Assembly (NCBI RefSeq): GCF_019008365.1
Contig: NZ_JAHHUL010000020.1
Location: 1 to 64,000 of the forward strand
DNA from: Phosphitispora fastidiosa
GTDB taxonomy: Bacteria; Bacillota; Thermincolia; Thermincolales; UBA2595
Direction: 5' to 3'
DNA length: 64,000 nucleotides
Part shown: piece by piece, positions 35,583 through 44,995 of the stretch
Layout of the letters: every line of letters starts with the position of its first letter
Numbering within the stretch: position 1 is the stretch's first letter
Made by a program: the position numbers and the translations under genes
Notes under the pieces: generated by a model
What the model saw: only the letters and a program-made list of their open reading frames with translations
Told to the model about the DNA's origin: nothing
Database searches by the model: none

Positions 35583-36810
35583 CGGTGTTCTGTCCCAAGA
35601 AGAAATAGATGCCTTATTGAGATCAGATACTCTGGCAAAAGATACCGTTGATGAGGCTCCCGCAGCAGGGACTCCGGTTTCCCTGCAGTCAGAAAATGGC
35701 GTTTTGGAGCCCGGGGGTGGGCTTACAGACATGGAGCGGGATGCTGTCGGTGAAGTTGCTAACATTGTTATGGGATCTGCAGCAACTGCACTGTCCACCC
35801 TTTTAGGCAGTAAAGTCGAGATTACCACTCCGGTGGTTCAAGTGACAGACCCTGATACATTCAGGCAGGACTATCCATTACCCTATGTGCTGGTTAATGT
35901 GGAATATGTTACCGGGCTTAGCGGGGCTAATGTTCTGATTATCCGTGATCAGGATGCCGGCGTGATGGTGGATCTGATGATGGGTGGTGACGGACAATCA
36001 CCCCCTGCCGAACTCAGTGAGATGCATATCAGTGCAATCAGTGAGGCTATGAATCAGATGATGGGGTCGGCCTCAACCGCGATGTCGACAATAATAAAAG
36101 AAAGGGTTGAAATTTCCCCTCCAACTGTTGAGGAGGTTAATTTTGCCACCGATGAGCTCACAGGTACACTTGGTCAAAAGGGCCAGGTGCTGGTAAAGGT
36201 ATCTTTCAGGATGACAATTGAGGGATTGATAGACAGTGAAATCATGCAGTTAATCCCTCTGGAGTTCGCCCGGAATATGGTCAGAAGTTTAATGGATGAA
36301 ATGACCGCTCCGGATATGTCGGAGCTAGATAATTTGCTTGATCAGGGGATTACCGGTGTTGATCAAGGCAGCGTTGGTCTTGAATATGCCGCCGCAGCGG
36401 CTGAACCGGCTGCAATTCACCAACCGGGAACTTTTGTGCCTGACAGCCAGCAGGCCATGCCTGCCGGAAGGTCAGCAGTCCAATCTCCCCAAGTATCTGT
36501 CCAGCCTGTACAGTTTGCTCCTATGCAGTCCGGTTTCCAATCCAGGGAAATTTCCAATATTGACCTGATAATGGATGTGCCGCTGCAGATAACGGTTGAG
36601 CTGGGCAAATGCCGCAAGACAATTCGAGAAATACTGGCTTTGGGGCAAGGGTCTGTAGTAGAGCTGGACAAACTTGCCGGTGAACCTGTCGACCTGTTGG
36701 TCAATGGCAAATTGCTTGCCAAGGGGGAAGTAGTTGTTATTGATGAAAATTTTGGGATTAGGGTTACAGATATAATTTCGCCAATTGAAAGAGTAACGAA
36801 TCTACAATAA
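35572..36810 (+). CDS. fliY: Flagellar motor switch phosphatase FliY
   Basis: This 412-residue fusion comprises an N-terminal CheY-P-binding peptide (GVLSQEEIDALL), a CheC-type phosphatase domain with two EhxxN-type motifs (GEVANIVMGSAATAL and SEAMNQMMGSASTAM), a Pro/Gln/Ala-rich linker (about 260-315) and a C-terminal FliN/SpoA domain (DVPLQITVELGKCRKTIREI). It hydrolyses CheY-P at the switch, as in Bacillus. ATG 35572 with AAGGAG six bases upstream is chosen over ATG 35566. Confidence 0.95.
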   Translation: MMSDGVLSQEEIDALLRSDTLAKDTVDEAPAAGTPVSLQSENGVLEPGGGLTDMERDAVGEVANIVMGSAATALSTLLGSKVEITTPVVQVTDPDTFRQDYPLPYVLVNVEYVTGLSGANVLIIRDQDAGVMVDLMMGGDGQSPPAELSEMHISAISEAMNQMMGSASTAMSTIIKERVEISPPTVEEVNFATDELTGTLGQKGQVLVKVSFRMTIEGLIDSEIMQLIPLEFARNMVRSLMDEMTAPDMSELDNLLDQGITGVDQGSVGLEYAAAAAEPAAIHQPGTFVPDSQQAMPAGRSAVQSPQVSVQPVQFAPMQSGFQSREISNIDLIMDVPLQITVELGKCRKTIREILALGQGSVVELDKLAGEPVDLLVNGKLLAKGEVVVIDENFGIRVTDIISPIERVTNLQ

Positions 36811-36831
36811 ACAGTGATAAGGAGGACAGTT

Positions 36832-37194
36832 ATGGGAGCGCGTATTCTCATTGTGGATGATGCAGCCTTTATGCGCATGATGATCAAAGATATTCTGACC
36901 AAAAACGGTTACCAGATAGTCGGGGAAGCGGAGAATGGCAGTGTGGCAGTTGAAAAATACAAAGAACTTAAACCGGAACTGACTACAATGGATATTACCA
37001 TGCCGGAAATGGATGGAATCAGCGCTGTCAAGGAAATTCGGGATTTTGACCCCCAGGCCAATATTATCATGTGCAGCGCTATGGGTCAGCAGGCAATGGT
37101 AATTGATGCCATTCAGGCTGGAGCCAAGGACTTCATTGTCAAACCCTTTCAGCCGGACCGGGTGTTGGAGGCTGTACGGAAGGCTCTGTCCTAA
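36832..37194 (+). CDS. cheY: Chemotaxis response regulator CheY
   Basis: This 120-residue single receiver domain has the acidic pocket Asp9-Asp10, phospho-acceptor Asp54 in TTMDITMPEMDG, and the conserved Lys in FIVKPF. It binds FliM/FliY when phosphorylated by CheA. ATG at 36832 after AAGGAGG. It lies directly downstream of its phosphatase gene fliY. Confidence 0.95.
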   Translation: MGARILIVDDAAFMRMMIKDILTKNGYQIVGEAENGSVAVEKYKELKPELTTMDITMPEMDGISAVKEIRDFDPQANIIMCSAMGQQAMVIDAIQAGAKDFIVKPFQPDRVLEAVRKALS

Positions 37195-37221
37195 CCCTTT
37201 TATAAGAGAGAGGTCAATTTA

Positions 37222-37827
37222 ATGAAGCAATTTTTTACCAGGCTTGTCCTGCCATTTTTCGCTGTCCTAACCTGGTACGCCGTTTTATCGACCGAAAAGG
37301 TCTTGGCTGCTTCCAGGGAATTGAATCTGGACAATATTGAAGAGCCCCAGGCTGCTCCGATGCCAAGCATGGCTGTTGTGTTTATTAAACTGGTTCTCAG
37401 CCTCCTTATTATTGTAGGTTTGGCATACCTTACAATGAGATTTCTGCGTAAAAGCATGAGGGTATCATCAAGGGGCGAGACAATCAGTGTCCTGGACCAG
37501 TATGCTTTTAGTATGAACAAAGGCATTTATATCACACAAATAGCTGGTAAGGTATATGTTCTGGGGGTGACTGACCAAAATATTAATCTCATTTCCGAAA
37601 TCACTGATGAGGAAGTAATAGGCGAAATGATAGCAAATGCAAAAGCGAGAGAAGCGGAAGGGGTTATTCCGCCAGGCATTCTTGATCAGATTATGCCTTC
37701 GCGGATAAACATAACCGGTTCCAGGCAGAAATCATTCAATGAGCATATCAAAAAGCAGATTCAGAGGCTCCAGTCGATTACAGAAAAGCGGGGTAACATT
37801 ACCCGGGGGGATGACGGTGATGAATAG
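37222..37827 (+). CDS. fliO: Flagellar biosynthetic protein FliO (FliZ type)
   Basis: This 201-residue protein has an N-terminal signal-like helix (about 5-28), a second membrane helix (about 50-70), then a cytoplasmic domain beginning TMRFLRKSMRVSS, typical of FliO/FliZ proteins, which help assemble the FliP export gate. It overlaps fliP by 8 bp. Confidence 0.88.
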   Translation: MKQFFTRLVLPFFAVLTWYAVLSTEKVLAASRELNLDNIEEPQAAPMPSMAVVFIKLVLSLLIIVGLAYLTMRFLRKSMRVSSRGETISVLDQYAFSMNKGIYITQIAGKVYVLGVTDQNINLISEITDEEVIGEMIANAKAREAEGVIPPGILDQIMPSRINITGSRQKSFNEHIKKQIQRLQSITEKRGNITRGDDGDE

Positions 37828-38599
37828 GTCAGGCGCAATCAAGCGGAATATGATAGTTTTCGCAATAATTCTTACAGCTGCTCTGGTTTTTCTGGCCAGA
37901 CCCGTCAGCGCTGCTCAGGCGGTGCCGATACCTAACATAAATGTAGGAGTAGGGAATGCGGATAATCCTGCGGAAATGTCTGCCAGCCTGCAGATACTCT
38001 TCCTATTGACTATCCTGTCACTGGCGCCGTCGATTCTAATAATGATGACCTCCTTTACCCGAATAATCATAGTACTTTCTTTTATGCGGAGCGCACTGGC
38101 TACCCAGCATGCTCCACCCAATCAAATAATCATAGGGATGGCTCTTTTTCTGACATTTTTTGTAATGGCGCCTACCTGGTCACAGATAAACCAGAATGCT
38201 CTGCAGCCTTACATGGAGGAAAAAATAGACCAGGAGCAGGCCTTGGGTAATGCAGTAAAACCCCTTAGGGAATTTATGTTTAAACAGACGCGGGAAAAGG
38301 ATCTGGCCCTATTTGTTAAGCTTTCCGAAAATCCCCGTCCCAAGACTTATGATGATGTTCCGACAATGGTTCTTATTCCATCATTTGTCCTGAGTGAAAT
38401 GAAAACAGCCTTCCAGATTGGATTCATGCTGTTTATTCCTTTTATTGTCATTGACATGATTGTGGCCAGTTCTCTGATGTCAATGGGCATGATTATGCTG
38501 CCACCTATGATGATCTCGATGCCGTTTAAGATTCTCCTGTTTGTCATGGTGGATGGGTGGTATCTGTTGACACGTTCCCTGGTTTTAAGTTTCCAGTGA
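37820..38599 (+). CDS. fliP: Flagellar export gate protein FliP
   Basis: Core of the FliPQR export gate. The 259-residue protein starts with a cleavable-type signal peptide (to about AAQA), followed by helices carrying LSLAPSILIMMTSFTRIIIV and the conserved PSFVLSEMKTAFQIGF segment. ATG 37820, nine bases after a G-run, is preferred over ATG 37811. Confidence 0.95.
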   Translation: MNRSGAIKRNMIVFAIILTAALVFLARPVSAAQAVPIPNINVGVGNADNPAEMSASLQILFLLTILSLAPSILIMMTSFTRIIIVLSFMRSALATQHAPPNQIIIGMALFLTFFVMAPTWSQINQNALQPYMEEKIDQEQALGNAVKPLREFMFKQTREKDLALFVKLSENPRPKTYDDVPTMVLIPSFVLSEMKTAFQIGFMLFIPFIVIDMIVASSLMSMGMIMLPPMMISMPFKILLFVMVDGWYLLTRSLVLSFQ

Positions 38600-38612
38600 A
38601 AGGGGAAAAAGA

Positions 38613-38888
38613 ATGAGCGCCGACAATATAGTATACCTGGCAAGAGAGGCGTTATTTACAGTTTTATTGGTAGCCTCGCCAATCCTTGGCAGCAGCCTGA
38701 TAATCGGTATTCTGATTAGTTTCTTTCAGGCCACTACCCACCTTCAGGAACAGACCCTTACGTTTGTGCCGAAGATTATCGCTGTTCTGGCAGTTGTAGT
38801 GTTTTTCGGTTCCTGGATGCTTAATGTAATGTTGGCATATATGTCAAATGTCTTTATTAACCTGAATAATTTCATAGTTATAAAATAA
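38613..38888 (+). CDS. fliQ: Flagellar export gate protein FliQ
   Basis: This 91-residue protein has two membrane helices and the family pattern LREALFTVLL-like N-terminus with FQATTHLQEQTLTFVPKIIA. It is part of the FliPQR gate. ATG at 38613 after AAAGGGGAAA. Confidence 0.95.
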   Translation: MSADNIVYLAREALFTVLLVASPILGSSLIIGILISFFQATTHLQEQTLTFVPKIIAVLAVVVFFGSWMLNVMLAYMSNVFINLNNFIVIK

Positions 38889-38909
38889 CTCCGAAAGTAG
38901 GGCATATTT

Positions 38910-39698
38910 GTGGAAATTCTGGGACAAATAGCCTCAAATATAGATTTATTCCTGATGGTTTTGGCAAGAGTCAGCGGTATCTTTATCGCAGCCCCCGTAT
39001 TCAGCAACAGAGTAATGCCAGGTCAGGCAAGGGCTCTGATGACAATGATTTTATCGGTAATCATGTTCTCCGGTCTTCAGCCGACAGCTCCGGTTATTCC
39101 GGTACAGATAGGCCCATTTGCGCTATACCTGGCCGGTGAAATCATTATCGGGCTGATAATAGGTTTAGTAGCTCAGTTTGTCTTCTCGGCCGTTCAGTTT
39201 GCCGGCCAGAATATCGACTTTATGATGGGTTACAGTATTGTCAATGTTGTTGACCCCCTTAACCAGACCCAGGCATCACTGATAGGCTCCTTCAAAAACA
39301 TACTTGCACTCCTGGTGTTCCTGGTTACCAATAGTCATCACTATGTAATTGTTGCTCTTTATAAGAGCTATGATAAAATACCCATATTTGGCCTTACAGT
39401 TCCTCCGGAAGCGACAAATTTCATGATAGACTTATTTGGAACTATGCTGGTTACCGGTTTAAAACTGGCGATGCCGGTAATGGGCGCTATATTTGTAACT
39501 GAAGTTGCTCTGGGGATGGTAGCCAGGATGATGCCTCAGATGCCGGTTTTCTTCGTCGGGATACCTGCAAAAATATTTATTGGAGCGATAATGATTACAA
39601 TAATTCTTCCCGTATATGTTATTGCTTTGGAACTCCTGTTTGAGGGCAACTATCAGGATACCCTCAAAATGCTGCAAATTCTGGGTAAAGAGGTTTAG
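38910..39698 (+). CDS. fliR: Flagellar export gate protein FliR
   Basis: This 262-residue polytopic protein has VLARVSGIFIAAPVFSNRVMP near the N-terminus and GIPAKIFIGAIMITIILPVY near the C-terminus, both typical of FliR. GTG start at 38910. flhB follows 2 bp later. Confidence 0.94.
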   Translation: MEILGQIASNIDLFLMVLARVSGIFIAAPVFSNRVMPGQARALMTMILSVIMFSGLQPTAPVIPVQIGPFALYLAGEIIIGLIIGLVAQFVFSAVQFAGQNIDFMMGYSIVNVVDPLNQTQASLIGSFKNILALLVFLVTNSHHYVIVALYKSYDKIPIFGLTVPPEATNFMIDLFGTMLVTGLKLAMPVMGAIFVTEVALGMVARMMPQMPVFFVGIPAKIFIGAIMITIILPVYVIALELLFEGNYQDTLKMLQILGKEV

Positions 39699-39700
39699 GG

Positions 39701-40801
39701 ATGGAAGAGCTGCGTTTACGCTGTTTTACAATTGATCTGCAGCTATTTGCAGAAAAGACCGAAAAGCCTACCGCCAAAAGGAGACAGGAGGCAGCGAAGA
39801 AAGGGCAGATTGCAAACAGCGCCGAGGTAAACTCTGTTTTAGTCCTGTTGGTGGGTTTTCTGGGTGTAAAGTTTCTGGCTCCCCAATTTGCCGACGGGTG
39901 GGCAGTATTAACCTCAGATCTCTTCAAGATGTTTGGTCAGAAGGACTTTATGGTTGACTACAGGATTCTACAGAGTATTCTAATGATGGCGTTGGTTTTT
40001 TCGGCAAAGATACTGGTCCCTATTGTGGGCGGCTGTCTGGTAGCCGGAACGGCTGCTTCGGTTATCCAGACCGGGTTCCGGTTTGATATAACCTCCGTCA
40101 AATTTGACCTGAATAATATTGACCCGGTTCAGGGTGTTAAGCGAATATTTTCCCTGCAGTCCCTTGCCGAGCTGGTGAAATCAATCCTCAAGGTACTGCT
40201 GGTAGGTTATATCGCCTACAATGAAATAATGAAAGAGTTTATGAATTTCTCCGGTCTGAGTGATATGAGTATCAGGGCTTCGGCAGCATTTATTGGGACA
40301 GTGGCCTTGCGAGTGGTTTTCAAGATAATCCTCTGGCTGGTAATCATAGCAATACTTGATTATATGTTTCAGAAGTGGCGCAATGAAAAGAAAATGATGA
40401 TGGAAAAACATGAAGTCAAGGAAGAACACAAGCAGGCGGAAGGTGATCCGCAAATTAAGGGCAAGATCAAGCAAAAGCAGAGACAGATGTCTATGATGCG
40501 GATGATGCAGGCCCTGCCTAAGGCAGATGTAGTTATCACCAACCCCACACACTTTGCCGTTGCCCTGCAGTATGACCCGGAAACGATGTCTGCTCCCACG
40601 GTTATTGCCAAGGGTCAGGACAGGATAGCTCTTAAAATCCGGGAAACTGCCAAAGAACATGACATTGTGATAGTGGAGAACAAGCCCTTGGCCCAGTCAC
40701 TTTACTTTGGGGCTGAGATAGGGGACGTGGTTCCTGCCGACCTCTATCAGGCAGTTGCAGAAGTCCTGGCTTTTGTGTATAAGCTTAAGGGAAAGATCTA
40801 G
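39701..40801 (+). CDS. flhB: Flagellar export switch protein FlhB
   Basis: This 366-residue protein has the N-terminal EKTEKPTAKRRQEAAKKGQI motif (about 19-38), four membrane helices, a charged cytoplasmic linker, and the autocleavage site NPTH in ITNPTHFAVALQY. Self-cleavage there, with FliK, switches export from hook to filament proteins. An 18-residue extension precedes the usual start. Confidence 0.95.
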   Translation: MEELRLRCFTIDLQLFAEKTEKPTAKRRQEAAKKGQIANSAEVNSVLVLLVGFLGVKFLAPQFADGWAVLTSDLFKMFGQKDFMVDYRILQSILMMALVFSAKILVPIVGGCLVAGTAASVIQTGFRFDITSVKFDLNNIDPVQGVKRIFSLQSLAELVKSILKVLLVGYIAYNEIMKEFMNFSGLSDMSIRASAAFIGTVALRVVFKIILWLVIIAILDYMFQKWRNEKKMMMEKHEVKEEHKQAEGDPQIKGKIKQKQRQMSMMRMMQALPKADVVITNPTHFAVALQYDPETMSAPTVIAKGQDRIALKIRETAKEHDIVIVENKPLAQSLYFGAEIGDVVPADLYQAVAEVLAFVYKLKGKI

Positions 40802-40814
40802 GAGGAGGACCTAA

Positions 40815-42881
40815 ATGGCAGTACAGCAGGTTGCGCTATCCAAAATCACAAAGTACAGTGACATATTTGTAGCAGCCGCAGTCATTGGCATGGTGGTTAT
40901 GATGGTAATTCCCATCCCCACCGTACTGTTGGACCTTTTCCTGACTGTAAATATCACACTGGCCCTGATTGTGCTGCTGGTCAGCATGTACAATAATGAG
41001 CCGCTGCAATTTTCATCTTTTCCGTCTCTTTTGCTGATTATGACGATATTCAGGCTTTCCCTTAATGTCAGTTCAACAAGACTGGTGCTGCTCAATGGGT
41101 TTGCCGGAAAGATTATTGAGAAATTCGGGCTCTTTGTTATCGGGGGCAACCCGGTGGTAGGTTTTGTCATTTTTCTGATCCTTGTGGTCATTCAGTTTAT
41201 TGTAATTACCAAAGGCGCCGAGAGGGTCTCTGAAGTTGCTGCCAGGTTTACCCTTGATGCCATGCCGGGAAAACAGATGAGTATAGATGCCGACCTCAAT
41301 GCAGGTCTGATTACCGACCGGGAGGCTGTTGAAAGACGGGAAAGGATTCAGAAGGAGGCGGATTTCTATGGAGCCATGGATGGTGCCTCTAAGTTTATCA
41401 AGGGTGATGCCATTGCCGGGATTGTTATCGTAATCATTAATATTATCGGAGGATTTGCCATCGGAGTTTTACAGAGGGGAATGCCCCTCACAGATGCCAT
41501 GAACACTTATACCATTTTGACGGTGGGTGATGGATTGGTTTCCCAGATACCGGCCCTGCTGATATCTACGGCGACCGGTATTACCGTGACTAGGGCCGCA
41601 TCTTCTGAAATAAGCCTTGGTCAGGAATTGTCAATACAGCTGACGAGCCGTCCCCGGGTACTGGCTATTGCAGCAGGCGCCCTTGCTACCCTGGGCCTTT
41701 TGGGGCTGCCACCGGTGCCGTTCTTTATCCTTGCGGGAATTATGGCGGTAGGCGCCTATTCCATGAAGAAAATTCAGGATGAGCAGAAGGTTAAGCTGCA
41801 GGAAATGGAACAGGAAGAAGAAGTTGAGGAAATTAAAAAACCGGAAAATGTTATGTCACTATTACAGGTTGATGTGTTTGAAATAGAGATGGGCTATTCC
41901 CTCATTCCACTGGTAGATGCCAATCAGGGCGGGGACCTCCTTGACAGGGTGGTTATGATTAGGAGGCAGTGTGCACTGGAACTGGGTATTGTCCTGCCGC
42001 CAATCCGGATGAGGGATAACATGCAGTTAAAGCCCAATAGTTATGTGTTTAAAATAAAAGGTGTAGAGGCGGCAGACGGAGAAATCATGCCTGACCAGTA
42101 TCTTGCCATGAGCTCTGGACTTACCGAGAATGGCATAAAGGGGATAGACACTGTCGAACCTGCCTTTGGACTGCCGGCCAAATGGATACCACCCGACTTG
42201 CGGGAACAGGCAGAGCTTGCCGGATATACTGTTGTTGACCCATCTTCAGTTATCGCTACACACCTCACCGAGGTTATCAAGAGCCATGCTCATGAGGTAT
42301 TCGGCAGGCAGGATGTGCAAAACCTGCTCGACCATGTAAAGAAAACACATCCGGCAGTTGTCGAAGAAATTGTCCCCAGCCTGCTGACTCTTGGTGAGAT
42401 ACAAAAAGTTCTGGCAGGACTGCTGGCCGAAAGGGTCCCTATCAGGGATCTGGTCACAATTCTGGAGACACTTGCCGATCATGCCAGAGCGACAAAAGAC
42501 ACCGATATGCTCATAGAATACGTGAGACAGGCGCTGGCGCGTACCATCGTAAAACAGTACACCGATTCGGGTGATACACTCCATGTTATTACCCTTGACC
42601 CAGGTGTTGAACAGACAGTCAGGGATTCCATCCAGACAACTGATCACGGCTCATACATTGCCTTGGACCCTGATAATGCTAAGATGATATTTAACAGCCT
42701 TGCGGCAAACGTGGAAAGCGCGTCCCGAAATGGTTACCAGCCAATAATACTGTGTGCCCCGGTTGTCAGAATCTATTTTAAAAAACTGACTGAAAAGATG
42801 ATTCCCGAACTGGTGGTGCTCTCATATAACGAGCTTGAAGGCAGAATAAATGTTCAGTCTCTAGGGGTGGTGAGTACTTAG
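40815..42881 (+). CDS. flhA: Flagellar export protein FlhA
   Basis: Ion-driven component of the export apparatus. The 688-residue protein has about eight membrane helices in the first half, the FHIPEP-type conserved loop (AARFTLDAMPGKQMSIDADL) and a cytoplasmic substrate-docking C-domain. ATG with GGAGGAGG. Its stop shares a base with the flhF GTG. Confidence 0.96.
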   Translation: MAVQQVALSKITKYSDIFVAAAVIGMVVMMVIPIPTVLLDLFLTVNITLALIVLLVSMYNNEPLQFSSFPSLLLIMTIFRLSLNVSSTRLVLLNGFAGKIIEKFGLFVIGGNPVVGFVIFLILVVIQFIVITKGAERVSEVAARFTLDAMPGKQMSIDADLNAGLITDREAVERRERIQKEADFYGAMDGASKFIKGDAIAGIVIVIINIIGGFAIGVLQRGMPLTDAMNTYTILTVGDGLVSQIPALLISTATGITVTRAASSEISLGQELSIQLTSRPRVLAIAAGALATLGLLGLPPVPFFILAGIMAVGAYSMKKIQDEQKVKLQEMEQEEEVEEIKKPENVMSLLQVDVFEIEMGYSLIPLVDANQGGDLLDRVVMIRRQCALELGIVLPPIRMRDNMQLKPNSYVFKIKGVEAADGEIMPDQYLAMSSGLTENGIKGIDTVEPAFGLPAKWIPPDLREQAELAGYTVVDPSSVIATHLTEVIKSHAHEVFGRQDVQNLLDHVKKTHPAVVEEIVPSLLTLGEIQKVLAGLLAERVPIRDLVTILETLADHARATKDTDMLIEYVRQALARTIVKQYTDSGDTLHVITLDPGVEQTVRDSIQTTDHGSYIALDPDNAKMIFNSLAANVESASRNGYQPIILCAPVVRIYFKKLTEKMIPELVVLSYNELEGRINVQSLGVVST

Positions 42882-44062
42882 TGCGCGTTAAGAGATATGT
42901 TGCCGAAACACTGCAGGATGCAATGCTTAAGGTGAAAATGGATATGGGTAAGGATGCTGTTATTCTGCATACAAGGAAGTTCAAGGAGGGAGGATTTTTC
43001 GGGTTCTTTGGCAAGGTCAGGTTTGAAGTAACTGCAGCAGTAGAGGAAGCCCGACCGGCTCAGAATCCGGCGCCTGCCGGTAAACCGGCTCAGGATATGC
43101 CGGGGATGCAGGGAAAAATGGGAACGGGCAGGATGACTGCCATAACCATGGAAGAGCCTGCCGAAACCAGCGAGGAAGAGCATGACCTGCATGAGGAACT
43201 TCAGGAAATGAAGGATATGCTGAGTGAAGTCATGAATCAGATAGATATGGCACAGGATATCAAGAGTTTGCCCAAACCGGTGCAGAGGTTCCACCAGATA
43301 TTGACCGATAATGATGTTGATGACAGATTGACCAAAAAAATGCTGCAAAACATCCTGAAACAGATTCCACGTGAAGAAATCGGCAATAGTGAAATCATCA
43401 GGAAGTCATTGGAGAAACAGGTCCTTCGCTTGTTGAAAAAGCCCAGACCGGTTTCCTTCAAGAGACAGGCTCTTGGTCAACAGTCGATTGTTCTGGTAGG
43501 ACCGACCGGGGTAGGGAAAACAACAACCATTGCGAAGCTGGCAGCGACTTTTTCCATCATTGATCAGAAAAAGGTTGCTCTGATAACTGCTGATACCTAC
43601 CGGGTAGCGGCTGTTGAGCAATTAAAGACCTATGGTGAGATAATCGGCATCCCGGTTGATGTGGTCTATACTCCCCAGGAGCTTCAGAAAGCAATCGCCA
43701 GGCATACAGATAAAGATCTGGTCCTGATTGATACAGCGGGGCGGAGTCACAAAAACGATGAACAGATGAGTGAACTGAGAACGTTTCTGGAGATAGCGGA
43801 ACCATCTGATGTTTTTTTGGTCTTAAGCGCTACAACCCGTTACAGGGATATGATGGATATTGTCAACAGCTATGGTGATATTCCTGTTTCCAGGCTGGTG
43901 TTCACCAAGTTGGACGAGACGTCAACTTATGGACCTATTCTAAATGTTGTCAGCAGTACTCAGAAGCACCTGTCTTATGTAACAGTTGGGCAAAACGTTC
44001 CTGATGATATAGAAATAGCGGATCCCAGCAAAATAGCCAATATGATTATGAGGGAGAGATAG
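42881..44062 (+). CDS. flhF: Flagellar SRP-like GTPase FlhF
   Basis: Sets flagellar position and number with FlhG. The 393-residue protein has an N-terminal basic B domain (about 1-60), a Pro/Met/Glu-rich linker, and an SRP-type GTPase NG domain with P-loop [25 protein letters not shown] and TKLDET. GTG start. Confidence 0.95.
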   Translation: MRVKRYVAETLQDAMLKVKMDMGKDAVILHTRKFKEGGFFGFFGKVRFEVTAAVEEARPAQNPAPAGKPAQDMPGMQGKMGTGRMTAITMEEPAETSEEEHDLHEELQEMKDMLSEVMNQIDMAQDIKSLPKPVQRFHQILTDNDVDDRLTKKMLQNILKQIPREEIGNSEIIRKSLEKQVLRLLKKPRPVSFKRQALGQQSIVLVGPTGVGKTTTIAKLAATFSIIDQKKVALITADTYRVAAVEQLKTYGEIIGIPVDVVYTPQELQKAIARHTDKDLVLIDTAGRSHKNDEQMSELRTFLEIAEPSDVFLVLSATTRYRDMMDIVNSYGDIPVSRLVFTKLDETSTYGPILNVVSSTQKHLSYVTVGQNVPDDIEIADPSKIANMIMRER

Positions 44063-44064
44063 CC

Positions 44065-44949
44065 ATGCGTGACCAGGCCGAAAAACTTCGCGTATTGGCC
44101 AGAAACCTTAAGAATCAGGTTGAGTGTGAAATTAAGGGGACCCAGAAAAAAACCCGGATTATCACAGTGACAAGCGGTAAAGGCGGGGTTGGTAAGACTA
44201 ATTTCACCATCAACTTTGCCCTGGCTCTGATGTCTTACGGGCAAAGGGTTTTAATTCTTGATGCAGATCTGGGTTTAGCCAATATTGATGTTGTGCTGGG
44301 GATCAATCCCAAGTACACTCTTTATAATGTTTTAAAAGGCGAAAAGGATATCCAGGACATTATCCTGCCTGGACCCCAGGGACTCCAAATTATTGCCGGG
44401 GGCTCCGGGATGCAGGAACTGGCCAATCTGAGAAGATGGCAGGTAGAACAGTTTATTGCCAAACTTGAGGAACTGGAAGGAATTGCAGATATATTGATAA
44501 TCGATACTGCTGCAGGACTTTCCAGAAATGTAATGAGCTTTGTGCTTGCCGCAGATGAGGTAATTGTGATAACGACCCCTGAGCCGACAGCCATCACCGA
44601 TGCTTACGGTCTGGTAAAGGCCATGACTTCCAAAAGGAAGCACGGGGTAGTTCATCTGGTAGTAAATAAAGTGGAAGATGCTCAGGAGGCAGACATTACT
44701 GCCAGTAAACTGAAGATCGTTGCTGAAAAATTTCTTAAGCTCAACATCGGTCATTTGGGGTTTATTTTGGATGACCCCAGTGTCTCTAAGGCAGTAAAGA
44801 GCCAGGAACCGTTTCTCCTGAAATACCCCAAGTCGGCTGCAGCAGAATGTATTTTGCGCCTGGCAGCCCAGATGCTGGAACAGGAGTTGCAGCCGGAACC
44901 CGCGGGTGTGAAGGCCTTTTTTGGAAAGATTGCCAAACTTTTCGGCTAG
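44065..44949 (+). CDS. flhG: MinD-like ATPase FlhG (YlxH)
   Basis: Partner of FlhF in flagellar patterning. The 294-residue protein has the deviant Walker A SGKGGVGKTNF and the N-terminal short segment (MRDQAEKLRVLARNLKNQ) that resembles the DQAxxLR activator motif stimulating FlhF. DADLGLANIDVVLG and IIDTAAGLS follow. The 3-prime end lies in a 14-bp tandem duplication. Confidence 0.94.
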   Translation: MRDQAEKLRVLARNLKNQVECEIKGTQKKTRIITVTSGKGGVGKTNFTINFALALMSYGQRVLILDADLGLANIDVVLGINPKYTLYNVLKGEKDIQDIILPGPQGLQIIAGGSGMQELANLRRWQVEQFIAKLEELEGIADILIIDTAAGLSRNVMSFVLAADEVIVITTPEPTAITDAYGLVKAMTSKRKHGVVHLVVNKVEDAQEADITASKLKIVAEKFLKLNIGHLGFILDDPSVSKAVKSQEPFLLKYPKSAAAECILRLAAQMLEQELQPEPAGVKAFFGKIAKLFG

Positions 44950-44966
44950 TAATTTTCGGCTAGTAA
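44939..44966 (+). repeat. 14-bp tandem duplication across the flhG stop
   Basis: TTTTCGGCTAGTAA occurs twice in direct tandem (44939-44952, 44953-44966). The first copy holds the flhG stop TAG. The second copy carries the same triplet downstream, giving a spacer before the PilZ gene. Confidence 0.9.
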
Positions 44967-44995
44967 ATGGAAGTTTTCGGAAGGAAGTGAAAGAA

